Part shown: piece after piece, positions 1-6,478 of the stretch
Numbering within the stretch: the stretch's first letter is position 1
Layout: each line of letters starts with the position of its first letter
Origin: an uncultured Gammaproteobacteria bacterium
Lineage (GTDB): Bacteria; Pseudomonadota; Gammaproteobacteria; PS1; Thioglobaceae
Length of the DNA: 6,478 nt
Assembly (NCBI GenBank): GCA_913044155.1
Contig: CAJWNF010000032.1
Span: 1-6,478 of the forward strand
Direction of reading: 5' to 3'
Made by a program: the position numbers and the translations under genes
The notes under the pieces: model-generated
What the model was told of the DNA's origin: nothing
Databases searched by the model: none
The model's input: the letters and a program-made list of their open reading frames with translations, nothing else

Positions 1-131
1 ATAACGTTGTGAGGGACATAGCTGCCACCTGCATTTTCAAAAAAAGACCATTTAGCACTGAGAGGATCGCTAAAAGCTGGAAATTGAGCTCTTACATAAT
101 CTATATCTAATGAGACATTATTAATTGACAT
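1..131 (-). CDS. Class V aminotransferase-fold PLP-dependent enzyme (cysteine desulfurase-like), N-terminal fragment
   Basis: Only the first 43 codons are in the window; the gene starts at the ATG complementary to 129-131 and runs off the left edge. The visible protein opens MSINNVSLDIDYVRAQFPAF and continues with FFENAGGSYVP at about residues 31-41. An opening of the form 'VRxQFPAF...FFENAGGSY' is typical of the cysteine desulfurase-like branch of fold-type I class V aminotransferases, where the N-A-G-G segment lies near the PLP phosphate and substrate carboxylate. The PLP lysine and the rest of the active site are outside the window, so aminotransferase, desulfurase, lyase or epimerase activity cannot be separated. 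The start is preceded by a purine-rich CGGAAAAAA stretch that may act as a weak ribosome binding site. The gene lies 38 bp downstream of the aldolase-fold gene in the same direction, with no terminator visible between them, so the two are probably co-transcribed. Family assignment is fairly sure; function is open. Confidence 0.72.
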   Translation of the reverse strand, partial: MSINNVSLDIDYVRAQFPAFSDPLSAKWSFFENAGGSYVPHNV

Positions 132-169
132 TTTTTTCCGATTGCTAAGTATGTTTTAATTGTATCGAT

Positions 170-895
170 TTAGTTTTTATAATCAGGCTCATCTTTATCA
201 AGTATTACCTTTAGGGCTTGAAAATGAAGATCTGAGGCATCATATTTTTCCCATTGCTGGGCAGTTTTTCTAGCCACTTCATGGCTGGCTAGATGCAACT
301 TTTTACCTGTTCGATAGGCTTCAATTAGGGTCTCACAGGACCTTTCAAAGTAATAAAGGTCGTCAAATGCTTGCGCTACAGAGTCGGCGGCTGTCAATAC
401 CCCGTGATTTCCCATTAATAAAACTGAATTATCACCCAATAAAGTGCTTAACCGTTCGGCTTCATCTCCAAGCCCCATACCGTCAAAGTCATAATCAATT
501 GACACTTTTTCATAAAAGCGCATTGTATTCTGGTCAATGGGCTTCATGGTTTTATCTTCAAGACAAGAAAGAATGGTGGCATATTTTGAATGAACATGAA
601 GTATGCATCGCGCATGAGGGTTGTTTCTGTGCAGCGCGCCATGGATAGCCCAAGCTGTAGGGTCTGGAGCGTTAGATTGTGACATTGTATCGGCATTATT
701 CGAGTCTATTACAAGTAGGTCGCTAGCACAAATCTGGGAGAAGTGCGCTCCAAGAGGATTTAACAAAAATTGGGAACCGTCTTCAGAAACAGCTAAGCTG
801 AAATGGTTAGCAACAGCTTCGTGCATATTTAACCGAGCAGCCCATCTAAATGCTGCGGCAAGATCGACACGTTCTTGTTTGAAATTTTCTTTCAT
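170..895 (-). CDS. Class II aldolase/adducin family protein
   Basis: This complete 241-aa protein has the length of the class II (zinc-dependent) aldolase/adducin fold, cytosolic, with no signal peptide or membrane segment. The zinc-ligand pattern is visible: His100 and His102 in the HVHSKYAT motif, and a third histidine at His164 in MGNHGVLTA. The N-terminal segment VANHFSL (residues 28-34) and NPLGAHF (46-52) match the phosphate/substrate loop region of the family. The Glu that acts as catalytic acid/base in fuculose-phosphate aldolase (in its SSEW motif) is not there: the equivalent stretch reads DPTAWAIH (78-85), with Ala81 before the Trp. That is common in the uncharacterised adducin-like branch and argues against a simple sugar-phosphate aldolase. 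The ATG at 893-895 is chosen because the family's usual N-terminus (RVDLAAAFRWAARLNMHE) begins just after it. It is transcribed divergently from betB, with the class V PLP enzyme gene downstream. Substrate unknown; a retro-aldol or decarboxylase role on a small hydroxy-acid is possible. Confidence 0.85.
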   Translation of the reverse strand: MKENFKQERVDLAAAFRWAARLNMHEAVANHFSLAVSEDGSQFLLNPLGAHFSQICASDLLVIDSNNADTMSQSNAPDPTAWAIHGALHRNNPHARCILHVHSKYATILSCLEDKTMKPIDQNTMRFYEKVSIDYDFDGMGLGDEAERLSTLLGDNSVLLMGNHGVLTAADSVAQAFDDLYYFERSCETLIEAYRTGKKLHLASHEVARKTAQQWEKYDASDLHFQALKVILDKDEPDYKN

Positions 896-966
896 GTTAA
901 GTATTATAATCCTGCTATATAATTCAATTTTCGAATAATTAAAAAATCATAGTTTCGTTAATAAAT
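896..966. promoter_or_regulatory. Divergent control region between the aldolase-fold gene and betB
   Basis: This 71-bp, very AT-rich gap must hold the start signals for both directions. On the plus strand there are two perfect TATAAT hexamers, at 905-910 and 918-923. The second is the better -10 candidate for betB, leaving about 40 nt of leader, but no good -35 is seen 16-18 bp upstream. On the minus strand a TATAAT is read from 908 to 903, only 7 nt before the aldolase ATG. ATTATA (903-908) and TATAAT (918-923) form an inverted repeat with 9 bp between the arms, which could be an operator half-site pair. A TTCGAA palindrome at 930-935 sits inside a larger imperfect dyad. No clear Shine-Dalgarno precedes the betB ATG. 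The region is certain to be the divergent spacer; the individual sites are weakly supported because such hexamers arise easily in AT-rich DNA. Confidence 0.45.
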
Positions 967-2421
967 ATGAAAAAATCATTATATATTCATGGTGCCTATG
1001 TTGAGTCGAACTCCGGTGAATCTTTTGAGACAATTAATCCGGCAACTGGACAGGTGATTGAGCAAATAGGCCAGGCCAGTCTCAAGGATGTTGAAGAAGC
1101 TATTGAGTCAGCTGAAAGAGGATTCGCCGTATGGTCTGCGATGACCGCTGTGGAGCGTAGTCGGATTTTACTAAAGGCCGTTTCTATACTACGCCAACGC
1201 AATGGTGAGCTTGCAGCCTTAGAGGTGATGGATACTGGAAAGCCATTGCAGGAGGCTAACTGTGTCGATATACATACCGGGGCAGATGTGATTGAGTATT
1301 ATGCCGGTCTTGTACCTGCACTTCAGGGCGCTCAACAGGATTTAGATTTAAATACATTCTTTCTGTCAAAGAGAGAGCCATTAGGTGTCTGTGCCGGGAT
1401 TGGCGCCTGGAATTACCCGATCCAAATAGCTTGCTGGAAATCAGCTCCCTGTCTGGCTGCTGGAAATTCGATGGTATTTAAACCCTCTGAAGAGACCCCG
1501 TTGAGTGTACTGAAGCTTGCTGAAATTTACACTGAAGCGGGTGTTCCGGCTGGCGTATTTAATGTTGTCCAGGGCGACTATCGCGTTGGCCAGTACTTAT
1601 CGAGACATCCACGCATAGAGAAGATCTCATTTACGGGTGAATGCGAGACTGGCAAAAAAGTCATGGCAGATGCTGCCGGATCCCTCAAAGAGGTTACCTT
1701 GGAGCTTGGAGGCAAGTCGCCATTAATTATTTTTGATGACGCTGATATAGATAGTGCCATCTCAGGATCTTTGTTGGCTAACTTTTATACTCAGGGAGAG
1801 ATTTGTACAAACGGTACAAGAGTTTTTGTGCAGGAAGGTATTTATGATGAGTTTATAGAAAAAGTTTGTCAACGTAGTGCCAAGATTAAGCTCGGGGATC
1901 CGATGAATTTAGAAACCCAGATGGGGGCATTGATTAGTGCTGAGCACCTTGACAAGGTTATGGGCTATATCGAAAAAGCAAAATCATCTGGCGCACGTCT
2001 TGTGTGTGGCGGTAATCGACATGATTCAAATGAAACTCGAAACGGATACTTCGTAGAACCAACCATCTTTGCTGATTGTGAGGATGGCTCCCCCAATGTT
2101 ACTGATGAAATTTTTGGGCCTGTTATGTCTGTTTTGCGTTTTGAACATGAAAACGAAGTTATAGACAGAGCTAATAACACTAGGTTTGGTTTGGCAGCAG
2201 GAGTCTTTACTAAAGATATTAGCCGTGCGCATCGAGTTATTAATCAGTTACAGGCCGGCATTTGTTGGATTAATAGTTGGGGTGACTCTCCTGCAGAGAT
2301 GCCGGTTGGTGGCTATAAAGAGTCTGGAATAGGGCGAGAAAATGGACCCGAGACACTAAAAAGCTATACACAGATTAAGAGCATTTTTGTACGACTAGGT
2401 GACCTAGAGAATCCTTACTAA
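967..2421 (+). CDS. betB: Betaine aldehyde dehydrogenase
   Basis: Cytosolic NAD(P)+-dependent aldehyde dehydrogenase of 484 aa (E. coli BetB is about 490), expected to oxidise betaine aldehyde to glycine betaine, the second step from choline. All catalytic ALDH residues are visible: Asn149 in GAWNYP, the cofactor-binding KPSE (172-175), FTG (222-224), the general base Glu246 in LELGGKSP, the nucleophile Cys280 in [11 protein letters not shown], and EIFGPV (381-386). Tyr150 and Trp157 fit the aromatic pocket that holds the trimethylammonium group in betaine aldehyde dehydrogenases. The C-terminal [19 protein letters not shown] (431-449) is characteristic of bacterial BetB rather than of general ALDHs. 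The ATG at 967 gives the family N-terminus directly, although no clear Shine-Dalgarno precedes it. It is the first gene of the plus-strand series and is followed after 11 bp by betA. Close relatives such as gamma-trimethylaminobutyraldehyde dehydrogenases cannot be fully excluded, but the betA neighbour supports betB. Confidence 0.93.
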   Translation: MKKSLYIHGAYVESNSGESFETINPATGQVIEQIGQASLKDVEEAIESAERGFAVWSAMTAVERSRILLKAVSILRQRNGELAALEVMDTGKPLQEANCVDIHTGADVIEYYAGLVPALQGAQQDLDLNTFFLSKREPLGVCAGIGAWNYPIQIACWKSAPCLAAGNSMVFKPSEETPLSVLKLAEIYTEAGVPAGVFNVVQGDYRVGQYLSRHPRIEKISFTGECETGKKVMADAAGSLKEVTLELGGKSPLIIFDDADIDSAISGSLLANFYTQGEICTNGTRVFVQEGIYDEFIEKVCQRSAKIKLGDPMNLETQMGALISAEHLDKVMGYIEKAKSSGARLVCGGNRHDSNETRNGYFVEPTIFADCEDGSPNVTDEIFGPVMSVLRFEHENEVIDRANNTRFGLAAGVFTKDISRAHRVINQLQAGICWINSWGDSPAEMPVGGYKESGIGRENGPETLKSYTQIKSIFVRLGDLENPY

Positions 2422-2424
2422 GGA
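2420..2424 (+). promoter_or_regulatory. Shine-Dalgarno of betA overlapping the betB stop codon
   Basis: AAGGA lies 8 nt upstream of the betA ATG at 2433 and shares bases with the betB TAA stop (2419-2421). This fixes the betA start and suggests translational coupling of the two genes on one mRNA. Confidence 0.75.
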
Positions 2425-2432
2425 TTATTTAT

Positions 2433-4130
2433 ATGACTAAACAGTTTGATTATATTATTGTTGGTGCAGGTTCAGCGGGCTGCGTTTTAGCAAACCGTCT
2501 GACAGAATCTGGAGAGAATGAAGTTCTGCTACTAGAAACTGGCGGTAGCGATAAGAATATATTTATCCAAATGCCAACAGCTTTATCTTACCCAATGAAT
2601 ACCGAAAAATTCGCCTGGCAGTTTCATACAGAGCCAGAGCCATACCTTGACAAACGCAAAATGCATTGCCCAAGAGGGAAGGTAATAGGAGGTTCGTCAT
2701 CGATTAATGGAATGGTCTACGTTCGAGGCCATGCCCGTGATTTTGATCAGTGGGAAAAGGAGGGTGCTGTTGGTTGGTCTTATAAGGATTGCTTGCCCTA
2801 TTTTAAGCGTACAGAGAGTTGGCAGGATGGCGAAGATAACTATCGCGGTGGTGATGGTCCCGTAGCCACCTGTGGCGGCAACAATATGAAATTTAATCCA
2901 CTCTACCAAGCCTTTATAGAAGCTGGCCATGAGGCCGGTTATCCTACAACAAATGACTACAACGGCGAACAACAGGAAGGTTTTGGCGCTATGCATATGA
3001 CTGTTGATAATGGTGTCCGTGCATCAGCCTCAAGCGCATACATTGAGGAAGCAAAGAAAAGATCGAATCTTACTATACTTTCTGGCGTCTTAGTTAAACG
3101 TGTATTGCTTAAAAATAAGACTGCGACAGGCGTTGAATACAAGAGAAATGGTGAAATTGCAAGAGTCAATGCTAATAAGGAGGTAATTCTTAGTGCCGGC
3201 TCTATCGGTTCTCCACAACTGCTGCAATTATCAGGAATTGGACCAAGAGAGGTATTGAGGGATGCAGGTGTAGAGTTGCAACATGAACTGCCAGGTGTAG
3301 GGGAAAATCTGCAAGACCATCTTGAGGTCTACTTTCAATATCATTGCAAAAAACCTATCACCCTGAATAGCAAGTTGAATTATTTTAGTATGGGCCTTAT
3401 TGGCGCCCGATGGTTGTTGTTTAGAAGTGGTTTAGGAGCCACTAATCATTTTGAATCTTGTGGATTCATTAGGTCTCGAAATGGGGTTGAATGGCCAAAT
3501 ATTCAGTATCATTTTTTGCCAGCAGCGATGCGCTATGATGGCAAGGCGTCAATGAAAGGTCATGGGTATCAAGTCCATGCAGGTGTCAATAGACCGACCA
3601 GTAGGGGAAGGATAAGAATTAACAGTGCCGATGCGGAAGCAAAACCAAGCATTTTATTCAATTACCTAGAAACTGAGCGAGATATCCAGGATTGGCGAGA
3701 CTGTATCAGGCTTACCAGAGAAATTCTAAATCAACCCGCTCTGGATGAGTATCGAGGTGACGAGGAAAGTCCAGGCATCGAAGTAAATACAGACAACCAG
3801 ATAGATGCCTGGGTAAGGGCTAATGTTGAGAGCGCTTATCACCCTTCATGTACTTGCAAGATGGGTGCTGATAGCGATTCCATGGCGGTCGTAAATAGTT
3901 CTGGAAAAGTCATCGGTATTGAAAAACTTAGAGTGGTAGATTCTTCGATTTTTCCGAGTATTACGAATGGCAACCTTAATGCGCCCACCTTGATGGTAGC
4001 TGAAAAAATTGCCGATGTAATATTAGGTAACAAGCCATTATCACAAAGCAATGCTGACGTTTGGATAGATCCTGATTGGAAAAATTCTCAACGTCAAGGA
4101 AAAGTTAAAAGATCAATGGATAATTCTTAA
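2433..4130 (+). CDS. betA: Choline dehydrogenase (GMC oxidoreductase)
   Basis: FAD-dependent GMC-family dehydrogenase of 565 aa, expected to oxidise choline to betaine aldehyde (and possibly on to glycine betaine), passing electrons to the respiratory chain at the inner membrane. The N-terminal FAD-binding motif is [16 protein letters not shown] (8-23) with Glu35 ending the second strand. GMC signature 1 runs over residues 82-105 ([18 protein letters not shown]) and signature 2 over 255-270 (ending LQLSGIG). The catalytic pair is His470 in [11 protein letters not shown] and Asn516 in GNLNAPTLM. Glu298 in QDHLE corresponds to the residue that contacts the trimethylammonium of choline in choline oxidase (Glu312), which supports choline as substrate. 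Length and sequence along the whole protein resemble E. coli BetA, including the NIQYHFLP and RGHxRI/RGRIRI regions. No signal peptide or membrane helix is seen. The start has a good AAGGA site. It is co-directional with betB upstream and the flavoprotein gene downstream. Confidence 0.94.
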   Translation: MTKQFDYIIVGAGSAGCVLANRLTESGENEVLLLETGGSDKNIFIQMPTALSYPMNTEKFAWQFHTEPEPYLDKRKMHCPRGKVIGGSSSINGMVYVRGHARDFDQWEKEGAVGWSYKDCLPYFKRTESWQDGEDNYRGGDGPVATCGGNNMKFNPLYQAFIEAGHEAGYPTTNDYNGEQQEGFGAMHMTVDNGVRASASSAYIEEAKKRSNLTILSGVLVKRVLLKNKTATGVEYKRNGEIARVNANKEVILSAGSIGSPQLLQLSGIGPREVLRDAGVELQHELPGVGENLQDHLEVYFQYHCKKPITLNSKLNYFSMGLIGARWLLFRSGLGATNHFESCGFIRSRNGVEWPNIQYHFLPAAMRYDGKASMKGHGYQVHAGVNRPTSRGRIRINSADAEAKPSILFNYLETERDIQDWRDCIRLTREILNQPALDEYRGDEESPGIEVNTDNQIDAWVRANVESAYHPSCTCKMGADSDSMAVVNSSGKVIGIEKLRVVDSSIFPSITNGNLNAPTLMVAEKIADVILGNKPLSQSNADVWIDPDWKNSQRQGKVKRSMDNS

Positions 4131-4194
4131 TTTTTTTTGTCAATAGGTGATTTTAAAAAGATATCTAAATTGTTAACAAGGGGTGGGACCTAAT
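4131..4194 (+). promoter_or_regulatory. Leader between betA and the flavoprotein gene
   Basis: The 64-bp gap starts with a run of eight T right after the betA stop. It contains TTGTCA (4137-4142), five of six matches to a -35 box, but only a poor -10 (GATATC, 4160-4165) at 17 bp spacing. It ends in a G-rich ribosome binding site. No stable hairpin precedes the T run, so a terminator is not supported. The gap is wider than the betB-betA gap, so a weak internal promoter is possible, but read-through from betBA is equally likely. Confidence 0.25.
4178..4187 (+). promoter_or_regulatory. Ribosome binding site of the trimethylamine dehydrogenase-like gene
   Basis: AAGGGGTGGG lies about 7-11 nt before the ATG at 4195. 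An in-frame GTG at 4183 falls inside this purine-rich site, so it cannot easily be the start. The ATG at 4195 is therefore preferred, giving 690 rather than 694 residues. Confidence 0.65.
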
Positions 4195-6267
4195 ATGAAT
4201 AATGAGCAACCTTTTGGCGTTCTATTTGAATCCGTCAAGATAGGCCCTGTTACAACTAATAATCGTTTTTATCAAGTGCCTCATTGTTGTGGTATGGGAC
4301 ATTTACGCCCCCGGGCTCATGCCGCAATGCGTTCTATTAAGGCACAAGGTGGTTGGGGTGTTGTTAGTACTGAAGAGGCAGAAATACATCCAACTTCAGA
4401 TTTATCTCCCTATGCCGAACAACGAATATGGGATGCAAAAGATATCCCTGCACTACGTCTAATGACAGACTCAGTTCATAAACACGGAGCACTAGCTGCG
4501 ATAGAGTTAACACATAGCGGCAATCATTCGGCTAACCTATATTCTAGGCTGCCCACCTTGTCTCCTGTAGATCAGTCGATAGATCTAATTTATCCAAGAC
4601 AGGCAAGGCGAATGAATAAAAAAGATATTCTTGAGTTCAGACGTTGGCATCGACAAGCTGCAATCAATGCCAAAGCGGCAGGATTTGACATTGTCTATGT
4701 TTATGCCGGTCATGGAATGTCTCTAGCTCAGCAATTTATGTTGCCTGAAATCAATACACGTTCTGACGATTATGGAGGCAGCATTGAAAATCGTGTTCGC
4801 CTAACCAGAGAGTTATTAGAAGATACTAAAGAAGCCATAGGGGACACCTGTGCAGTTGCCTTTCGTTTCGCCGTGGATGAACTAAAGGGTATTGACGGGA
4901 TGCAGTTTGATGAAGAGGGAAGAGCTGTGGTAGAGTTGTTGGCTGAAATGCCTGATTTGTGGGATGTTAATGTTTCCGACTGGTCTAATGATTCACAAAC
5001 ATCGCGTTTTGAAATCAATGAAGGTTATCAAGTTCCCTATATTGAGTTTGTAAAAAGCCTGACTTCAAAGCCAGTAGTTGGTGTTGGCAGATTTACTTCA
5101 CCGGATTTGATGACTAGTTTGATAAAACAACAAACAGTTGATCTAATTGGCGCTGCTAGGCCCTCTATTGCTGATCCCTATCTGCCAAACAAAATTAAAG
5201 AAGGAAGGATAGATGAAATTAGAGAATGTATAGGCTGTAATATCTGTGTTTCGAGCGACAACCTCTCGGTGCCAATTCGTTGTACCCAAAATCCAACAAT
5301 GGGGGAAGAGTGGCGTCGTGGCTGGCATCCTGAAAAAATCAAACCAAGAAAAACAGAACAAGCTGCACTAGTTGTTGGTTCTGGACCTGCTGGACTTGAA
5401 TGCAGCATGCAGTTAGCACGTCGCGGCTACCATGTTATTTTGAGTGAGGGTGCTAGTGAATTGGGGGGTCGTGTACTGCTTGAATCTGACCTTAAAGGGC
5501 TCTCTGCATGGAAAAGGGTTGTGGATAACAGGGTATATGAGATTCAGCAAAAAACAAATATTGAAATATATAGAGAGAGCGAACTTACACTTTCACATAT
5601 AAACGAGCTTGGTGTAAACAACGTATTTATTGCTACAGGCTCAAGCTGGCGAGATGATGGTGTTGGGCGAAGTCAAAGAAAAGAGATCGCTGGGCTAGAA
5701 ACCATTCAGGTGCTAACTCCAACAGATGCTATTAGAAAACAGAGCTCGCTTGAGGGACCTATAGTTATTTACGATGATGATCAAGGTTATTTGGCTGGTG
5801 TCATTGCTGATCATTTGAGCTCGCAAGGGCACAATGTTACTTTTGTTACTCCTGCCAGTATTGTCTCGCCCTGGACTGTTTCTACATTGGAGCAGCAAAG
5901 AGTACAAAAATCCCTGCTAAATCAAAACGTTAATATAATTCCTAGCAAGACAATCAGTAGTGCCAATGGCGACACCTTAGAGATGAGATGTATATATACC
6001 AACGAGGCGACAGAGTTAGCTTGTAAAACATTGATTCTTGTCACAGAGCGCTTGCCAAACAGAACACTTTACCTGCAACTGCTACAAGAAGCGTCCCTAG
6101 ACAGTGACACACCTAAACGCCACATAGAGTTAATTGGTGATGCGTTGGCACCTGGGCTTATTGCAGACGCGGTTTTTTCAGGGCACTTGGCAGCTGAGAA
6201 TTTTGAGACATCAAAAAAAGAAATTGAGCGCGCCATGTTTATGCGTGAAATGCCAAAACTTAAATAA
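4195..6267 (+). CDS. Trimethylamine dehydrogenase-family iron-sulfur flavoprotein, altered substrate pocket
   Basis: This 690-aa cytosolic amine-dehydrogenase-type protein is somewhat shorter than trimethylamine dehydrogenase (TMADH, about 729). Domains in order: an old-yellow-enzyme FMN TIM barrel (about 8-340), a [4Fe-4S] site with Cys345, Cys348, Cys351 and Cys363, then a dinucleotide-binding module with GSGPAG (395-400) and IATGSSW (479-485), ending in IELIGDALAPGLIADAVFSG (644-663). The segment NRFYQVPHC (23-31) is the TMADH motif whose Cys forms the 6-S-cysteinyl-FMN link. Tyr170, His173 and Asp266 match the catalytic Tyr169/His172/Asp267 of TMADH. Family members oxidatively cleave a C-N bond of amines and pass electrons through the cluster, usually to ETF. 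Of the TMADH aromatic bowl (Tyr60, Trp264, Trp355) only Trp263 remains; the others are Glu61 and Asp355, and Trp105 becomes Thr106. It is therefore probably not a trimethylamine dehydrogenase; dimethylamine, histamine-like or another amine is possible. DgcA-like demethylases are more distant. Family certain, substrate unknown. Confidence 0.88.
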   Translation: MNNEQPFGVLFESVKIGPVTTNNRFYQVPHCCGMGHLRPRAHAAMRSIKAQGGWGVVSTEEAEIHPTSDLSPYAEQRIWDAKDIPALRLMTDSVHKHGALAAIELTHSGNHSANLYSRLPTLSPVDQSIDLIYPRQARRMNKKDILEFRRWHRQAAINAKAAGFDIVYVYAGHGMSLAQQFMLPEINTRSDDYGGSIENRVRLTRELLEDTKEAIGDTCAVAFRFAVDELKGIDGMQFDEEGRAVVELLAEMPDLWDVNVSDWSNDSQTSRFEINEGYQVPYIEFVKSLTSKPVVGVGRFTSPDLMTSLIKQQTVDLIGAARPSIADPYLPNKIKEGRIDEIRECIGCNICVSSDNLSVPIRCTQNPTMGEEWRRGWHPEKIKPRKTEQAALVVGSGPAGLECSMQLARRGYHVILSEGASELGGRVLLESDLKGLSAWKRVVDNRVYEIQQKTNIEIYRESELTLSHINELGVNNVFIATGSSWRDDGVGRSQRKEIAGLETIQVLTPTDAIRKQSSLEGPIVIYDDDQGYLAGVIADHLSSQGHNVTFVTPASIVSPWTVSTLEQQRVQKSLLNQNVNIIPSKTISSANGDTLEMRCIYTNEATELACKTLILVTERLPNRTLYLQLLQEASLDSDTPKRHIELIGDALAPGLIADAVFSGHLAAENFETSKKEIERAMFMREMPKLK

Positions 6268-6309
6268 AATAGGCTAAGATATCCAATAATCTAATTCATC
6301 GCTAATTAA

Positions 6310-6478
6310 ATGCAGGTCGATAAACTAACTACTAACATTGTCTGTACTCCCAGTCCCCATGTAGGTGGCATGTATTGGATATTTTTGGGTTTAGAAACAA
6401 AATGTGGAATTCAGGGTGTTGGCGAAGTGTATGCCGCTACTTTTCATCCAGAGGTGGTAGTTAAAGCTATCAATGACA
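6310..6478 (+). CDS. Mandelate racemase/muconate lactonizing enzyme family protein, N-terminal fragment
   Basis: 56 codons are visible before the right edge. After a short lead the protein reads GGMYWIFLGLETKCGIQGVG (19-38), then GEVYAATFHPEVV. This is the first strand pair and turn of the enolase-superfamily capping domain: an aromatic-hydrophobic strand, then 'T..GI.G.GE'. The barrel with the metal ligands and catalytic Lys/His is beyond the window, so racemase, epimerase, dehydratase or cycloisomerase activity cannot be chosen. ATG 6310 is the first possible start, since an in-frame TAA (6307-6309) abuts it; no Shine-Dalgarno is seen. It follows the flavoprotein gene by 42 bp with no visible terminator, so it is probably co-transcribed. 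The enzymes of this family act on alpha-protons of carboxylates (acid sugars, amino acid betaines), which would fit an acid produced by the upstream dehydrogenases, but this is inference. Confidence 0.7.
   Translation, partial: MQVDKLTTNIVCTPSPHVGGMYWIFLGLETKCGIQGVGEVYAATFHPEVVVKAIND

Noticed and set aside
367..938. Plus-strand open frames of 93 and 105 codons opposite the aldolase-fold gene
   Set aside because: They lie antisense within a clearly conserved gene, their translations match no family I recognise, and they overlap each other. They are shadows.
1630..1656. Unusual FTGECETGK in BetB in place of the common FTGS/FTGG loop
   Set aside because: Glu after FTG occurs, as far as I recall, in other bacterial BetB proteins. 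All catalytic residues are intact, so it does not mark a functional change.
4101..4138. Possible Rho-independent terminator after betA (T run 4131-4138)
   Set aside because: The sequence before the T run is AT-rich and forms at best a very weak, GC-poor stem, so a terminator is not supported.
4183..4194. GTG start adding four residues (MGPN) to the flavoprotein
   Set aside because: The GTG lies inside the G-rich ribosome binding site, whereas ATG 4195 has suitable spacing from it and starts close to the TMADH N-terminus.
4770..5907. Minus-strand open frames inside the flavoprotein gene (4770-5018, 5143-5361, 5178-5408, 5713-5907)
   Set aside because: They are antisense to a well-conserved coding region, with no ribosome binding sites or recognisable protein features.
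4158..6283. Shared AAGATATC in the gaps before the flavoprotein gene (4158-4165) and the racemase-family gene (6276-6283)
   Set aside because: The same octamer also occurs inside the flavoprotein coding sequence near 4438, and the flanks do not match. Chance is the simplest explanation.

Overview
The window is AT-rich Gram-negative-type bacterial DNA (low-to-mid 40s % GC by eye) carrying six protein genes: four complete and one cut at each edge. BetB and BetA closely resemble the proteobacterial (E. coli-type) choline oxidation enzymes. With the base composition, this suggests a gammaproteobacterium, possibly marine, but nothing in the window fixes the taxon. Base composition and codon use look even across all genes, with no insertion sequence, tRNA, CRISPR array or obvious transfer junction.

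Layout. On the minus strand, reading leftward from 895, are a class II aldolase/adducin-fold protein (170-895) and, 38 bp downstream, the first 43 codons of a class V aminotransferase-fold PLP enzyme that runs off the left edge. A 71-bp very AT-rich divergent control region (896-966) separates them from a plus-strand series. That series is betB (betaine aldehyde dehydrogenase, 967-2421), betA (choline dehydrogenase, 2433-4130, 11 bp after betB), a 690-aa trimethylamine-dehydrogenase-family iron-sulfur flavoprotein (4195-6267), and the N-terminus of a mandelate racemase/enolase-superfamily protein (6310 to the right edge).

How the genes may work together. BetA and BetB together oxidise choline through betaine aldehyde to glycine betaine, and both keep their catalytic residues. 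No betI, betT or betC lies inside the window. Instead the pair is followed by an amine-dehydrogenase-type enzyme and an enolase-superfamily enzyme, and is divergent from an aldolase-fold protein and a PLP enzyme. This looks more like a catabolic island for choline or a related hydroxylated (methyl)amine than the standard osmoprotection operon, but that is inference.

The most notable signal is in the trimethylamine-dehydrogenase-like protein. Its FMN-linking Cys, catalytic Tyr/His/Asp and [4Fe-4S] cysteines are kept. Of the three aromatic residues that cage the trimethylammonium group in trimethylamine dehydrogenase, two are replaced by acids (Glu61 and Asp355). The substrate is therefore probably not trimethylamine, and could be a different, perhaps dicationic or primary/secondary amine, as in histamine dehydrogenase.
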